64,000 nucleotides of DNA, from contig CAZOKH010000004.1 in the NCBI GenBank assembly GCA_964580315.1, positions 16,245 to 80,244 on the forward strand, written 5' to 3'. Position numbers and translations under genes: made by a program. Every line of letters begins with the position of its first letter. Within the stretch, counting starts at the first letter, position 1. The notes below the pieces were generated by a model. That model was not told where the DNA came from. It did not search any database and saw only the letters and a program-made list of their open reading frames with translations. Below are positions 40,464-48,053 of the stretch, in pieces. This DNA comes from CAZOKH01 sp964580315. Lineage in GTDB: Bacteria > Chloroflexota > Anaerolineae > Anaerolineales > Anaerolineaceae.

Positions 40464-41486
40464 TTAATATTCAACAATCCCGCCGTAATAACGGCGATCA
40501 TCAGGATTGTGATCTTTATGGATGGACAGGTAATAATAGAACCATTCGAGGGGAACAAAAAGCACCATGGGCGCCAGCATGGGATGCAATCCTTCGCCCA
40601 GGGCGGCATAGTCGAAGACAACCACATCCTTTGTGTATTTCTTTACAAAGTTCAGCGCCCTTTCAGTGGTCTGGCGGCTTTCATCGGTACCCAGCAGGAA
40701 CACATAGGGCACGCCTTCTTCCACAACTTCCAGAGGTCCATGCCGGAATTCGGCGCTGTCGAGAGCACAACCGTGGGTCCAGGTGAATTCCATGAGAGTG
40801 ATGACGCCTTCTTTATATGCCAGCGGGTTTAAGATGCCTCCGGCGACGGTATAAATGAAAGGCCATTTGGATGCTTTTTCACCCAAAATTTCTCCCTGGG
40901 TTTCACAGGTGTTCACCAGTTTTTCCAACAGGGGAGGCAGCTTGAAGATTTGCTCGCGGATCAGGGCGATCTCTGGATTGGGCTGGGTGCGCTGAATGAT
41001 TTCAATGGCAAAGGCATATCCAATCAATAAATGTGCTTCCCAAATGCATTCGGCATGATAGTCAATGGTGGTGTCAGAAAAGGCAGAAATGGGATTTTCA
41101 GAATCTTTTGTGACGCTGACCGTGTAAGCGCCTTTGGAACGCGCCAGTTCCAGCGATTGAGATACCTCTTCAGTTTTTCCATATTGTGAAATACCGATGA
41201 CGAGACATTTATCGTCCAGCTTTTTGGGATTGGTGTTGAGAAAATTCCAGCCGGAGTAGGCTTCACAGGGAATGTCGCTGTAGCGTTCAAAAAGTTGTTT
41301 GGTGGTGGTTGCTGCGCTGAGTGGTGAACCACAGGCGACGAAATAAACCTTTTCAAGCCCACGCCGGTGAACTTCCTTAACAATTTCTGCTATGCGTGGA
41401 AAATCCCGCTCCAGGATATCCTTAACCTCTTGCACCATGCTGGCGGTGACCAGGAAATCGACCTTTGATTTGTCTATCTTTAACAT
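40464..41486 (-). CDS. frlB: Fructoselysine-6-phosphate deglycase (FrlB)
   Basis: 340 aa SIS-domain enzyme that splits fructoselysine-6-phosphate into lysine and glucose-6-phosphate. E. coli FrlB landmarks are all present: KSKVDFLVTASMVQEV, VYFVACGSPLSAA, VIGISQYGKTEEV (SIS phosphate-binding Ser), TLMEFTWTHGCALDSAEFRHGP (written here in part; positions about 225-245) and the C-terminus DHNPDDRRYYGGIVEY. GAGG lies before the ATG. It comes after a 113-base gap in the operon. The match is strong enough to name the gene. Close relatives act on glucoselysine-6-phosphate, so exact substrate needs assay. Confidence 0.94.
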   Translation of the reverse strand: MLKIDKSKVDFLVTASMVQEVKDILERDFPRIAEIVKEVHRRGLEKVYFVACGSPLSAATTTKQLFERYSDIPCEAYSGWNFLNTNPKKLDDKCLVIGISQYGKTEEVSQSLELARSKGAYTVSVTKDSENPISAFSDTTIDYHAECIWEAHLLIGYAFAIEIIQRTQPNPEIALIREQIFKLPPLLEKLVNTCETQGEILGEKASKWPFIYTVAGGILNPLAYKEGVITLMEFTWTHGCALDSAEFRHGPLEVVEEGVPYVFLLGTDESRQTTERALNFVKKYTKDVVVFDYAALGEGLHPMLAPMVLFVPLEWFYYYLSIHKDHNPDDRRYYGGIVEY

Positions 41487-41599
41487 TCTTTTTTCCTCAC
41501 ATTTTTTTGAGTGGTAAACAGGGTAAGAATTTGCTCAATATAAAAATGATTGCCCTGTGTTTCTGAATTCTTCATACCGGCAGTTTGTCGGGCTAAGAG

Positions 41600-42661
41600 C
41601 TAACCTTTAAACTCTTCCTTTTTGGTGTTCACGCTCTTTGTAAGATGAACAAAATCGCCGGGGCGATAGCCGGTTTGTTTGCCGACATTGATCGAGATTA
41701 ACTGGATGGGGGCAATTTCAGCGATGGGCAAACCAATACCACGATATTGGGGCAGCAAGATGGTGGGCAGTTTTTCAGAAGGCTGGTCGCTGAACCAGAA
41801 AACGCGCATTCCCAGCGATGCCGCTTTGGCTGCCAAAAATTCATCCTCTTTGCGGGTAACCGCTTCGCCGGCCATGGCCAGCAAGGTGAAATTGGGATCG
41901 GCCATTTCAACCGCACCGTGCCAGAATTGCCCGGTGGTAAGACCTTCGACATTCAACTTGGGTCCTTCTTTGAAACACAGCGCGCCTTCCATGGCGGTGG
42001 CGTATGATGGGCCTCTGCCTACGATGTTTAAGCGGGTGACACTCCCGATAAGTTGATCCAATTCTGCAACGTGTTCTTCGAGGTTTTTAAAGTAAGCGTT
42101 TAAACCTTCAGCGGTGTAGTGTAAATCGTCCAATTCGCGTTCGACAGGTTTGCCAACCAGGTTTAACGCCATTAGCTGGTTTACCGCCAGCGTGCCCATG
42201 TAACTGCGAGTGGACAAGGTAATATCGTTGCCGGTAAACATGGGAACCACCAGGTTGGCTGCCTGCGCCAGGGGGCTGGATAAATCGTTGGTGTTGCCCA
42301 GCACGAAAGGTGAGCCGAATTCTTGCAAGCGGGACAGCGTGCGCGTGGTCTCAATGATCTTGCCCGAATTGGAAACAATCCATAAAAGCGTGCGGGGCGT
42401 GATCATTTGAGAGGCATAGGATAACAACTCACTGGTATCCATCCAATAGGCCTGCACGCCTGCCTGTAACAGAGTCAACCAGGCGGGATATGTGCCGAAG
42501 GTGGATGCTCCCATGGATGTGATGATCACACGGTCAAAGTCGCCTCTTTTGAAACGTTTGGACAGGTCATCCATTAACTTTGAATCATAACCATCGACGA
42601 CATCCTGCACACCTTTCGGTTGAGAAAGAATATCCGTGATAAATGGAAAATCTTCGTTCAT
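41600..42661 (-). CDS. SIS-domain sugar-phosphate deglycase/isomerase (GlmS- or GfrF-like)
   Basis: 353 aa with two SIS domains and no amidotransferase part. VIITSMGASTFGTYPA near residue 45 and LLWIVSNSGKIIETTRTL near 95 are the first phosphate-binding regions. LNIVGRGPSYATAMEGALCFKE and TTGQFWHGAVEM mark the second domain and resemble the GlmS isomerase site. Unlike FrlB it belongs to the GlmS/GfrF side of the SIS family. A second deglycase for another glycated amine, such as glucoselysine-6-phosphate, is the most attractive role given the two FrlD kinases nearby. An aminosugar-phosphate isomerase is the alternative. Confidence 0.82.
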   Translation of the reverse strand: MNEDFPFITDILSQPKGVQDVVDGYDSKLMDDLSKRFKRGDFDRVIITSMGASTFGTYPAWLTLLQAGVQAYWMDTSELLSYASQMITPRTLLWIVSNSGKIIETTRTLSRLQEFGSPFVLGNTNDLSSPLAQAANLVVPMFTGNDITLSTRSYMGTLAVNQLMALNLVGKPVERELDDLHYTAEGLNAYFKNLEEHVAELDQLIGSVTRLNIVGRGPSYATAMEGALCFKEGPKLNVEGLTTGQFWHGAVEMADPNFTLLAMAGEAVTRKEDEFLAAKAASLGMRVFWFSDQPSEKLPTILLPQYRGIGLPIAEIAPIQLISINVGKQTGYRPGDFVHLTKSVNTKKEEFKG

Positions 42662-42688
42662 GTTTTTAAACCTTTCAATGGGGTAACG

Positions 42689-43654
42689 CTAAATTTGAGC
42701 TGCCAGTTTCAATGCGTAGGCGGCGCCGATTGCTCCCGCAAAATAACCCAGCTTGGCGGGCATGATCTGTACCTGGCTGGCAGGAATCATCGGGTTATCA
42801 CGGTTTAGTATGTTTTGGACAGTTGCTTCCAACAGGTCATAACTTTTCATCACACCGCCGCTCAGTACAATCCTTTCCGGAACATACACCGCAATCATGT
42901 TTAACAAACCAATGGAAAGATAATAGGCTTCACGCTGCACAATTTGCAGGGCAATCTGGTTTCCCTGGCGGGCGGCCTGAGAAACAGAAGCCCCGTCAAC
43001 GAATTGCACATCGTCTAACCCAAGTTCTTTCAACCAAGCGGGATTATTCTTAGCCTGCTGCCTCGAATATGCAGTAAGGGCTTCACCTGAGGCCAGGCTT
43101 TCCCAGCAGCCGTGAACCCCGCAGTAACATTCCGGCCCGGAGGGGTCCACAATGTGATGTCCACCTTCAGGGTGAAGGCCGTTCATGCCCCGGTAAATTC
43201 GACCGTCAACAATCAATGCTGTGCCGATGCCAGTTCCGACAGTGACAGCTAAAAGACGACTGACATTTTGACCTGCTCCCTTCCAATACTCTCCAAGGGC
43301 GGCTGCGTCAGCATCGTTTTCCAGCACACAAGGGACGCCGAAGTGATCTTTTAATGGCTGTGTGTAGGGGACAAACTGCCAGGCCGGGGTGGTGTAGGGG
43401 CTGATAATTGTCCCGGCTATTGGATCAACAGGCCCGGTGGAACCGGTACCAATTCCCAAAAGTTGGGGAGTGCCATTTTCTTTGAGAATTTTTTCGATCA
43501 GTTCAATGGTGCGTCGAACACCGGTGTCAACTTTTCTTTCTGCGTCCAATTGGATGGTTTTAAAATCGAGTGACTCTCCCTCTCTGGTAAATAATCCAAC
43601 GCGCACAAAAGTTGCTCCCAGGTCAACGCCAATGATTACAGGGATATTTTTCAT
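42689..43654 (-). CDS. ROK-family sugar kinase
   Basis: 321 aa with no DNA-binding domain, so a kinase rather than an NagC-type regulator. IIGVDLGATFVRVGLFTREG is the phosphate loop at residues 6-25. EGGHHIVDPSGPECYCGVHG and the following Cys-Trp-Glu give the zinc motif CxCGxxGCxE with its upstream His. LENDADAAALGEYW holds the catalytic Asp. Glucokinase, fructokinase and N-acetylglucosamine kinase are typical activities; with deglycases in the operon, phosphorylation of a free hexose or aminosugar is plausible. It follows the GntR gene by 20 bases. Confidence 0.9.
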   Translation of the reverse strand: MKNIPVIIGVDLGATFVRVGLFTREGESLDFKTIQLDAERKVDTGVRRTIELIEKILKENGTPQLLGIGTGSTGPVDPIAGTIISPYTTPAWQFVPYTQPLKDHFGVPCVLENDADAAALGEYWKGAGQNVSRLLAVTVGTGIGTALIVDGRIYRGMNGLHPEGGHHIVDPSGPECYCGVHGCWESLASGEALTAYSRQQAKNNPAWLKELGLDDVQFVDGASVSQAARQGNQIALQIVQREAYYLSIGLLNMIAVYVPERIVLSGGVMKSYDLLEATVQNILNRDNPMIPASQVQIMPAKLGYFAGAIGAAYALKLAAQI

Positions 43655-43674
43655 CGTTCTCTCATGTGTCCAAA

Positions 43675-44436
43675 TTATTTTTCCTCTGCCGGATCATCCT
43701 GAGGAAGGCGCTGGTATGAAACAGTAAAGCAAGCCTTATCGCTTCGCGTGTAAGAGCGGTTGAATTCGATCACTCTTCCATGCTGATCACGGCTGGTACA
43801 CTCAAACAATAAGACTGCTGTGTTTGGGCTGATTTTCAACCAGCGGGAGTCTTTGGCATCCAGGCGGGTGGTGGAAAGGGTTTGCCAGGCTTTCACCACT
43901 GAAATCCCGTTAAATTCCAGGATATCGAACAGGGAGAAAACATCCAGGTCAATATCCTGGATATCAGGCAAAATGGCTTTAGGTAGATAAATGTCTTCCA
44001 GCGAGGTGGGTTCTTTATCAACAAAGTAAAGGCGGCGTAAATAGTAAATTTCATCATCCGGTTTAATTTCCAGGAGCTTGCTATATTTCAAACCGGCCGG
44101 GCGAACGGTTCTGAACAGTGTTTTGGTACCGGCCTGGGCTCCTTCAGCGCGCGTTTTTTGCCTGAAGCCTGATAGCGTTTCCAGGTCGTGCTGCATCTTT
44201 TTTCCAACTACAAACACGCCCTTACCCTGGACGGGTTTCAACAGGCCTTCCATGACCAGGACATTGATGGCATTTCGCACGGTCAGCCGGTGAATGCCAA
44301 AGGCTTCCACCAGTTCACTTTCAGATGGAATGGCGGTTCCAGGGAGATATTCGCCATCCTCAATGCGGGTACGCAAAATCTCTCTGAGTTGCAGATATTT
44401 GGGGGAGCTGTTGTTTATAATTTGGTCTTCACCCAT
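43675..44436 (-). CDS. GntR-family regulator, HutC/UTRA type (Amadori region, copy 1)
   Basis: 253 aa. Winged helix-turn-helix at residues 12-80 (YLQLREILRTRIEDGEYLPG, PSESELVEAFGIHRLTVRNA, wing VQGKGVFVV) and a UTRA ligand domain from about 95 to 245. Its first 22 bases overlap the end of the upstream FrlD-like gene, so the two are translationally linked. It probably senses a phosphorylated Amadori compound, as FrlR-type regulators do. Having two GntR genes in one operon suggests separate control of two substrate branches. Confidence 0.9.
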   Translation of the reverse strand: MGEDQIINNSSPKYLQLREILRTRIEDGEYLPGTAIPSESELVEAFGIHRLTVRNAINVLVMEGLLKPVQGKGVFVVGKKMQHDLETLSGFRQKTRAEGAQAGTKTLFRTVRPAGLKYSKLLEIKPDDEIYYLRRLYFVDKEPTSLEDIYLPKAILPDIQDIDLDVFSLFDILEFNGISVVKAWQTLSTTRLDAKDSRWLKISPNTAVLLFECTSRDQHGRVIEFNRSYTRSDKACFTVSYQRLPQDDPAEEK

Positions 44437-45206
44437 GGTTCAAAGGTCTCCACAACCGAAGCAGCGATTCGCGCGCCGGAATCTAATGCGTGCAGAATGT
44501 TGCCATCGTTTAAGATTGAATACATAAATCCGGCAATAAAGGCATCGCCTGCACCGACGGTGTTTTCCACGACGGCAGGGTAGATGCCAAACGAATGGAA
44601 ATCTTTGCCGTCATATGCCAGGCTTCCTTCGCTGCCAAATGTGGCAACCACCACTTTGGGGCCCATTTGCCAGGTTTTTTTGAGGAAGTCAGGTGCAGCT
44701 TGTTTGGAAAATGAGAAAAAGGCGTAATCAACCAGGGGGAGCGTGCGCTGCACCATGGGATCGTCATATTTAGTGGCGTAATCAAAGCTGATGATTGCCC
44801 CATTGACGCGTAACTGCTCCAGGTTTTGGTCTGCTTTTCCCCAGAAGGCAGTGTGCACCAGGTCGTGATGCGAGGCAAACTCAATATCCTCGGGTGAGAA
44901 CACCAGGTTGGTTAAAACACCTTCCATATAATCGCCGTGCACGCGATCTTTGCCGTTCATGTCCATGAACGTAATGGCGGTGGGGCCATCTCCAACGTGA
45001 AGGTGAGTAATGTCCAGTCCTTCATCTTTCAGCGTTTCCATCATCAATTGACCATATTCATCATTGCCGGTCACACTGATGACCGAGGTCGGAATGCCCA
45101 ATTGCTGCATATTCACTGCAAAATCAACCACATTCCCGGTTGGATATTGACGGCCGAGACGGGTGTAAACATCCATGCAATTATCGCCAATCGCTGCAAC
45201 TCTCAT
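44415..45206 (-). CDS. FrlD-type PfkB kinase, copy 1 (glycated amino acid 6-kinase)
   Basis: 263 aa, the short length of FrlD. It starts RVAAIGDNCMDVYTRLGRQY, has PTGNVVDFAVNMQQLG where FrlD has the GGNAVNVA sugar motif, then FMDMNGKDRVHGDYMEGV and the C-terminal NTVGAGDAFIAGFMYS with the catalytic Asp. It is recognisably a paralogue of the next gene upstream (45224-46015) but departs at the sugar-binding motif (GNVVD instead of GNAVN). This suggests a related but different glycated substrate. Spacing to copy 2 is 17 bases. Confidence 0.87.
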   Translation of the reverse strand: MRVAAIGDNCMDVYTRLGRQYPTGNVVDFAVNMQQLGIPTSVISVTGNDEYGQLMMETLKDEGLDITHLHVGDGPTAITFMDMNGKDRVHGDYMEGVLTNLVFSPEDIEFASHHDLVHTAFWGKADQNLEQLRVNGAIISFDYATKYDDPMVQRTLPLVDYAFFSFSKQAAPDFLKKTWQMGPKVVVATFGSEGSLAYDGKDFHSFGIYPAVVENTVGAGDAFIAGFMYSILNDGNILHALDSGARIAASVVETFEPWVKTKL

Positions 45207-45223
45207 CGTCTCTCCTTATGCGC

Positions 45224-46015
45224 CTAAATATTCCAGGCGCCGGTATATTGTAGGGTAATGGCAGAGCATTCAGCACCGGCCTGCAGGCAGTCTAACAGGG
45301 AAGCGTTTTTTAAAATGGCCTGCATAAACCCGGCAATGAACGAATCACCGGCGCCCATTGTATCTACTACCTTAACCGGTACAATTCCAAAGGGAGTAAA
45401 ACTGGCACCGTCAAACGCCAGGCTGCCGTTTTCGCCCAGCGTGGCAACCACAAGGCGGGGGCCGCCGCTGTTCCAGGCTTTCTGGATATACTGCCTGATA
45501 TACTCGTCGTCCTGTTTATATGAGAAGAAAGCGTAATCAACATGGGGTAGGGCAATGGGAACAATTTCATGATCCAGTTGATCGGAAAAATCAAAGGATA
45601 TGGTTGCGCCGCGCTGTTTCAGGGTGGGCAAGTTCTGTTCAATTTTGCCCCAAATGCCGCTGTGAACCAGTTCGTGAGTGCACAGAAAATCAATATCCTC
45701 TGGTGACAGCTTAAAATCTTCCATCACCCCTTCGATATAATCTCCAAAGATTCGCTCGCCATTGACCAGGTTTACCATGGTGATGGCTGTGCTGCCGTGA
45801 CGGGTGTGCAGATGCGAAATATCCACACCTTTGGCTGCCAGCGCATTTTTCATCTGTTCGCCGTATTGATCATCTCCCACGACGCCGGTGTAGGAAGCAT
45901 CTTCCCCCAGTCTTTTGAGATAAATGGCAACATTCACCGCATTGCCTCCCGGGAAGGACTGCCCGAGCTGCGCGTATACATCCATACAATTGTCACCCAC
46001 CGTTGCAATTCGCAT
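45224..46015 (-). CDS. frlD: Fructoselysine 6-kinase (FrlD)
   Basis: 263 aa PfkB kinase that phosphorylates fructoselysine at C6 using ATP. E. coli FrlD landmarks are clear: RIATVGDNCMDVYAQLGQSF, PGGNAVNVAIYLKRLG, GVDISHLHTRHGSTA, RIFGDYIEGVMEDF, ISFDFSDQLD and DTMGAGDSFIAGFM with the catalytic Asp; the C-terminal QYTGAW also matches. It lies five bases after the GntR gene. Together with frlB and frlC it makes the full E. coli-type fructoselysine route. This copy keeps the canonical sugar motif, so it is named frlD rather than its neighbour. Confidence 0.92.
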   Translation of the reverse strand: MRIATVGDNCMDVYAQLGQSFPGGNAVNVAIYLKRLGEDASYTGVVGDDQYGEQMKNALAAKGVDISHLHTRHGSTAITMVNLVNGERIFGDYIEGVMEDFKLSPEDIDFLCTHELVHSGIWGKIEQNLPTLKQRGATISFDFSDQLDHEIVPIALPHVDYAFFSYKQDDEYIRQYIQKAWNSGGPRLVVATLGENGSLAFDGASFTPFGIVPVKVVDTMGAGDSFIAGFMQAILKNASLLDCLQAGAECSAITLQYTGAWNI

Positions 46016-46020
46016 GATGT

Positions 46021-46752
46021 TTATTGTTCCTTATCTTTACGAAGTTCGCCGGCAAACCTGATTCTGTCTGTGCGAATTACGGATTTTATGATTTCCAGTG
46101 ATTCGTCATTTTTGTCATAGGTGGCGCCTTTCAAATAGAAAAGCGCTTCGCCTTCATCTATTTGTAGAAGTTTGGCTTCTTCTTCGTCTGCGTAGGTAAT
46201 GCTGATTTCCTCGCTTCCGTGATCAGGAACGATATGAAAAACCTGGTCCATAACAGAGTAAAGTGATGCGTGCTCAAAATCATAGGTCTCGATGCCCCGG
46301 AAGCGTGTTAGGGGGATTAAAGAGGTGTCAATTGAAATGGGCTCTTCTTCCACCAGGCGCAAGCGGATTAATTCCAACACATCACTTTTCTCGGGAACTT
46401 TCAATTGTTGGGCAGTTTTTCGACCGGCAGGAATAATGGACTGACTGATCAGCCGGTTGGAAAGTTGCAAGCCCTGTTGTTGAACGAATTCGGTCAAAGA
46501 GGTCAGGTCTTGAAGATATCGTTCCAACTTGTCGGGAGCTACATAATAATTTTTAAGCGGAATGCTATTTAACACACCTTCGGTGATGAGGCGTTTGGCG
46601 GCGGCACGAAATGTCATACGATTACAATCCCATAATTCGCAAAGTTGTCGTTCACTGGGCAAACTATCACCCGGTTTAAGATTATGTTCAATGATGTAAC
46701 ATTCAATTTGTTCAACAATTTTGTCTCTTGGTCTGCTTTGATAGCTATCCAT
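46021..46752 (-). CDS. GntR-family regulator, HutC/UTRA type (FrlR-like, copy 2)
   Basis: 243 aa. Winged helix-turn-helix at residues 8-75 (DKIVEQIECYIIEHNLKPGD, PSERQLCELWDCNRMTFRAA) and a UTRA domain from about 90 to 235 (LELIRLRLVEEEPISIDTSL). It is in the same position relative to frlD as frlR in E. coli, so it is the likely main regulator of the Amadori operon. Possible targets are the inverted repeat at 47666-47680 and the direct repeats at 31635-31726. The inducer is probably fructoselysine-6-phosphate or a relative. Confidence 0.88.
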   Translation of the reverse strand: MDSYQSRPRDKIVEQIECYIIEHNLKPGDSLPSERQLCELWDCNRMTFRAAAKRLITEGVLNSIPLKNYYVAPDKLERYLQDLTSLTEFVQQQGLQLSNRLISQSIIPAGRKTAQQLKVPEKSDVLELIRLRLVEEEPISIDTSLIPLTRFRGIETYDFEHASLYSVMDQVFHIVPDHGSEEISITYADEEEAKLLQIDEGEALFYLKGATYDKNDESLEIIKSVIRTDRIRFAGELRKDKEQ

Positions 46753-46773
46753 AAATGGGTATTCCTTGGTAGT

Positions 46774-47628
46774 TTAATTTTCTGGCAGGAATTTTCGCAG
46801 ATATTGAGCAGTACGATCGATTGAGGTGTGGGGATCATCCCAATAAATCGAATCGTTAATCTCGAGGGTGAGGTAACCTGTGTAATTATGCTTTTCGAGG
46901 GTGTGGATGTAATCCATCATGGGTAAGTTTCCATCTCCCCAAACATAATGTCCTGAAGGATTCCCATCTGCGAAATGAATGTGCTTAATCTTACTACCAA
47001 GTTTTTCAAAAAAGGTTTCCAGGCTGTCATTTACGACTGCCATGGCAACAACGTCAACGCAACATTGCAGTGAATCGGAGTTTACTTCATTTAAAAGACG
47101 ATCCATATCTTGCCAGGTATTAACCAGGTTTGATTCATAGGGTTGAAGTTGTTCCACGATCAATTCGACCCCCAATTGCTGCGCTTTGTGACTGAGAATT
47201 TGCATGGAGTCAATCGATCGTTTCCAGGCTTCTTCACGCGGTTCATCGAGCAATCCCCAACCCGAAGTAACAAACATCCGGTTGGTTCCAAATTCCAGGG
47301 CGTCTTCCATGTACCGGGCAAAGTAATTTAAACTTTTTTCCCGGTAGTTCTGATCACGACCGGCGAGGTTGATGGGGTAGTTGAGTTGTTCGGGGGTGAG
47401 CATGATGATCTGCATGCCGCGGTCTTCAATTTGCCTGCGCATTTGCGCAATTTTTCGATTTGCTTCCTGCCTGGTGCCGTAATCATCAAAACTATAGTGA
47501 GGCGCACCAGCCCATAATTCTATATTTTTAAGCCCACACTTTTGCATTGAATCAAGGAAATACTCAAACGAATAATGCCAGTATTGAACGCTCATTACCG
47601 AAATGTTCTGCATGCTGATCTGGGACAT
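46774..47628 (-). CDS. Sugar epimerase of the FrlC type, copy C
   Basis: 284 aa xylose isomerase-like TIM barrel. The start is set at the ATG at 47628, with AAGGAA eight bases upstream; further in-frame codons reach into the metK control region and look non-coding. Motifs: KNIELWAGAPHYSFDDYG near residue 32, IVEQLQPYESN (Glu ligand), CCVDVVAM (Asp), KHIHFADGN (His) and GYLTLEIND (Glu). It is the first gene of the twelve-gene minus-strand arm. The GAPHY pattern replaces GGRPHA of true FrlC, which points to a different substrate side chain. Confidence 0.85.
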   Translation of the reverse strand: MSQISMQNISVMSVQYWHYSFEYFLDSMQKCGLKNIELWAGAPHYSFDDYGTRQEANRKIAQMRRQIEDRGMQIIMLTPEQLNYPINLAGRDQNYREKSLNYFARYMEDALEFGTNRMFVTSGWGLLDEPREEAWKRSIDSMQILSHKAQQLGVELIVEQLQPYESNLVNTWQDMDRLLNEVNSDSLQCCVDVVAMAVVNDSLETFFEKLGSKIKHIHFADGNPSGHYVWGDGNLPMMDYIHTLEKHNYTGYLTLEINDSIYWDDPHTSIDRTAQYLRKFLPEN

Positions 47629-47665
47629 GATGTGATTTCCTTTTGGTGAGGTTATAGATAAGTAT

Positions 47666-47680
47666 GTATATAATTTATAC
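47666..47680. promoter_or_regulatory. Inverted repeat before the Amadori minus-strand operon
   Basis: GTATA (47666-47670) and TATAC (47676-47680) flank TAATT. It lies 38-52 bases upstream of the first gene and overlaps AT-rich sequence that could hold the -10 box. TGTATA-type half sites suit HutC-type GntR regulators, two of which are encoded in the operon. Confidence 0.45.
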
Positions 47681-47770
47681 CAAATAATCCGGCCGGAATC
47701 AAGTGGTAAAAAGACATAAAAAACCAATGATTGAACAGGCTGCCAAAGGTTACTGCCTTGCCGGTTTCCC

Positions 47771-47802
47771 CAAACAGGGTTGGCAGCCGCCAAACCTGTT
47801 TG
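47771..47802. repeat. 32-base near-perfect palindrome overlapping the metK -35 box
   Basis: CAAACAGG (47771-47778) pairs with CCTGTTTG (47795-47802) and TTGGC (47780-47784) with GCCAA (47789-47793), with one G/A mismatch and an AGCC loop. It overlaps the first bases of the -35 hexamer at 47800-47805. It may be a repressor site for metK or a stem in a transcript from the other side; neither is proven. Confidence 0.65.
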
Positions 47803-47828
47803 ACAGCCCCATACGGATATGATATGAT
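47800..47828 (+). promoter_or_regulatory. Sigma-70 promoter of the metK riboswitch transcript
   Basis: TTGACA (47800-47805) and TATGAT (47823-47828) are spaced by exactly 17 bases. The predicted start near 47835 leaves about 28 bases before the SAM-I aptamer. Confidence 0.85.
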
Positions 47829-47862
47829 TGCGCCGAGTTAAAAACCAAATAAGCCCCGAAGG

Positions 47863-47979
47863 CGCTCTTATCCGGAGAGGTGGAGGGACCGGCCCTTTGA
47901 AACCTCGGCAACCTGAGTGATTATCTCTCACTTAAGGTGCCAATTCCGTCAGAATGGAAATTTCTGGGAGATAGGAGGG
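47863..47979 (+). ncRNA. SAM-I (S-box) riboswitch aptamer
   Basis: The conserved S-box core is plain: GAGAGGTGGAGGGACCGGCC, then TTTGAAACCTCGGCAACC and GGTGCCAATTCC. P1 pairs CTCTTATC (47865-47872) with GATAGGAG (47970-47977), including one G-U pair. An intrinsic terminator follows 17 bases later and metK after that. High S-adenosylmethionine should stabilise P1 and favour the terminator, turning off SAM synthetase. This is an established class; the assignment is from the conserved bases. Confidence 0.96.
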
Positions 47980-47993
47980 CAGCACTGTCAATC

Positions 47994-48033
47994 AAATGCC
48001 CCCAACAGAAGTTACCGATCGGGGCATTTTTTT
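47994..48033 (+). terminator. Riboswitch-controlled intrinsic terminator of metK
   Basis: AAATGCCCC (47994-48002) pairs with GGGGCATTT (48021-48029), followed by a U run through 48033. It lies between the SAM-I aptamer and the metK ribosome site, as in transcriptional-off S-box switches. Confidence 0.92.
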
Positions 48034-48053
48034 GTCTAGAGGAGGCAAATTCA

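Noticed and set aside
41518..41558. Inverted repeat ACAGGG/CCCTGT in the gap between the SIS gene and frlB
   Set aside because: Only six paired bases with a 29-base loop and no U run; too weak to call a terminator.
47629..47931. N-terminal extension of the FrlC-like protein up to 47931
   Set aside because: The extension would run through the metK promoter and palindrome, and a good ribosome site serves the ATG at 47628.
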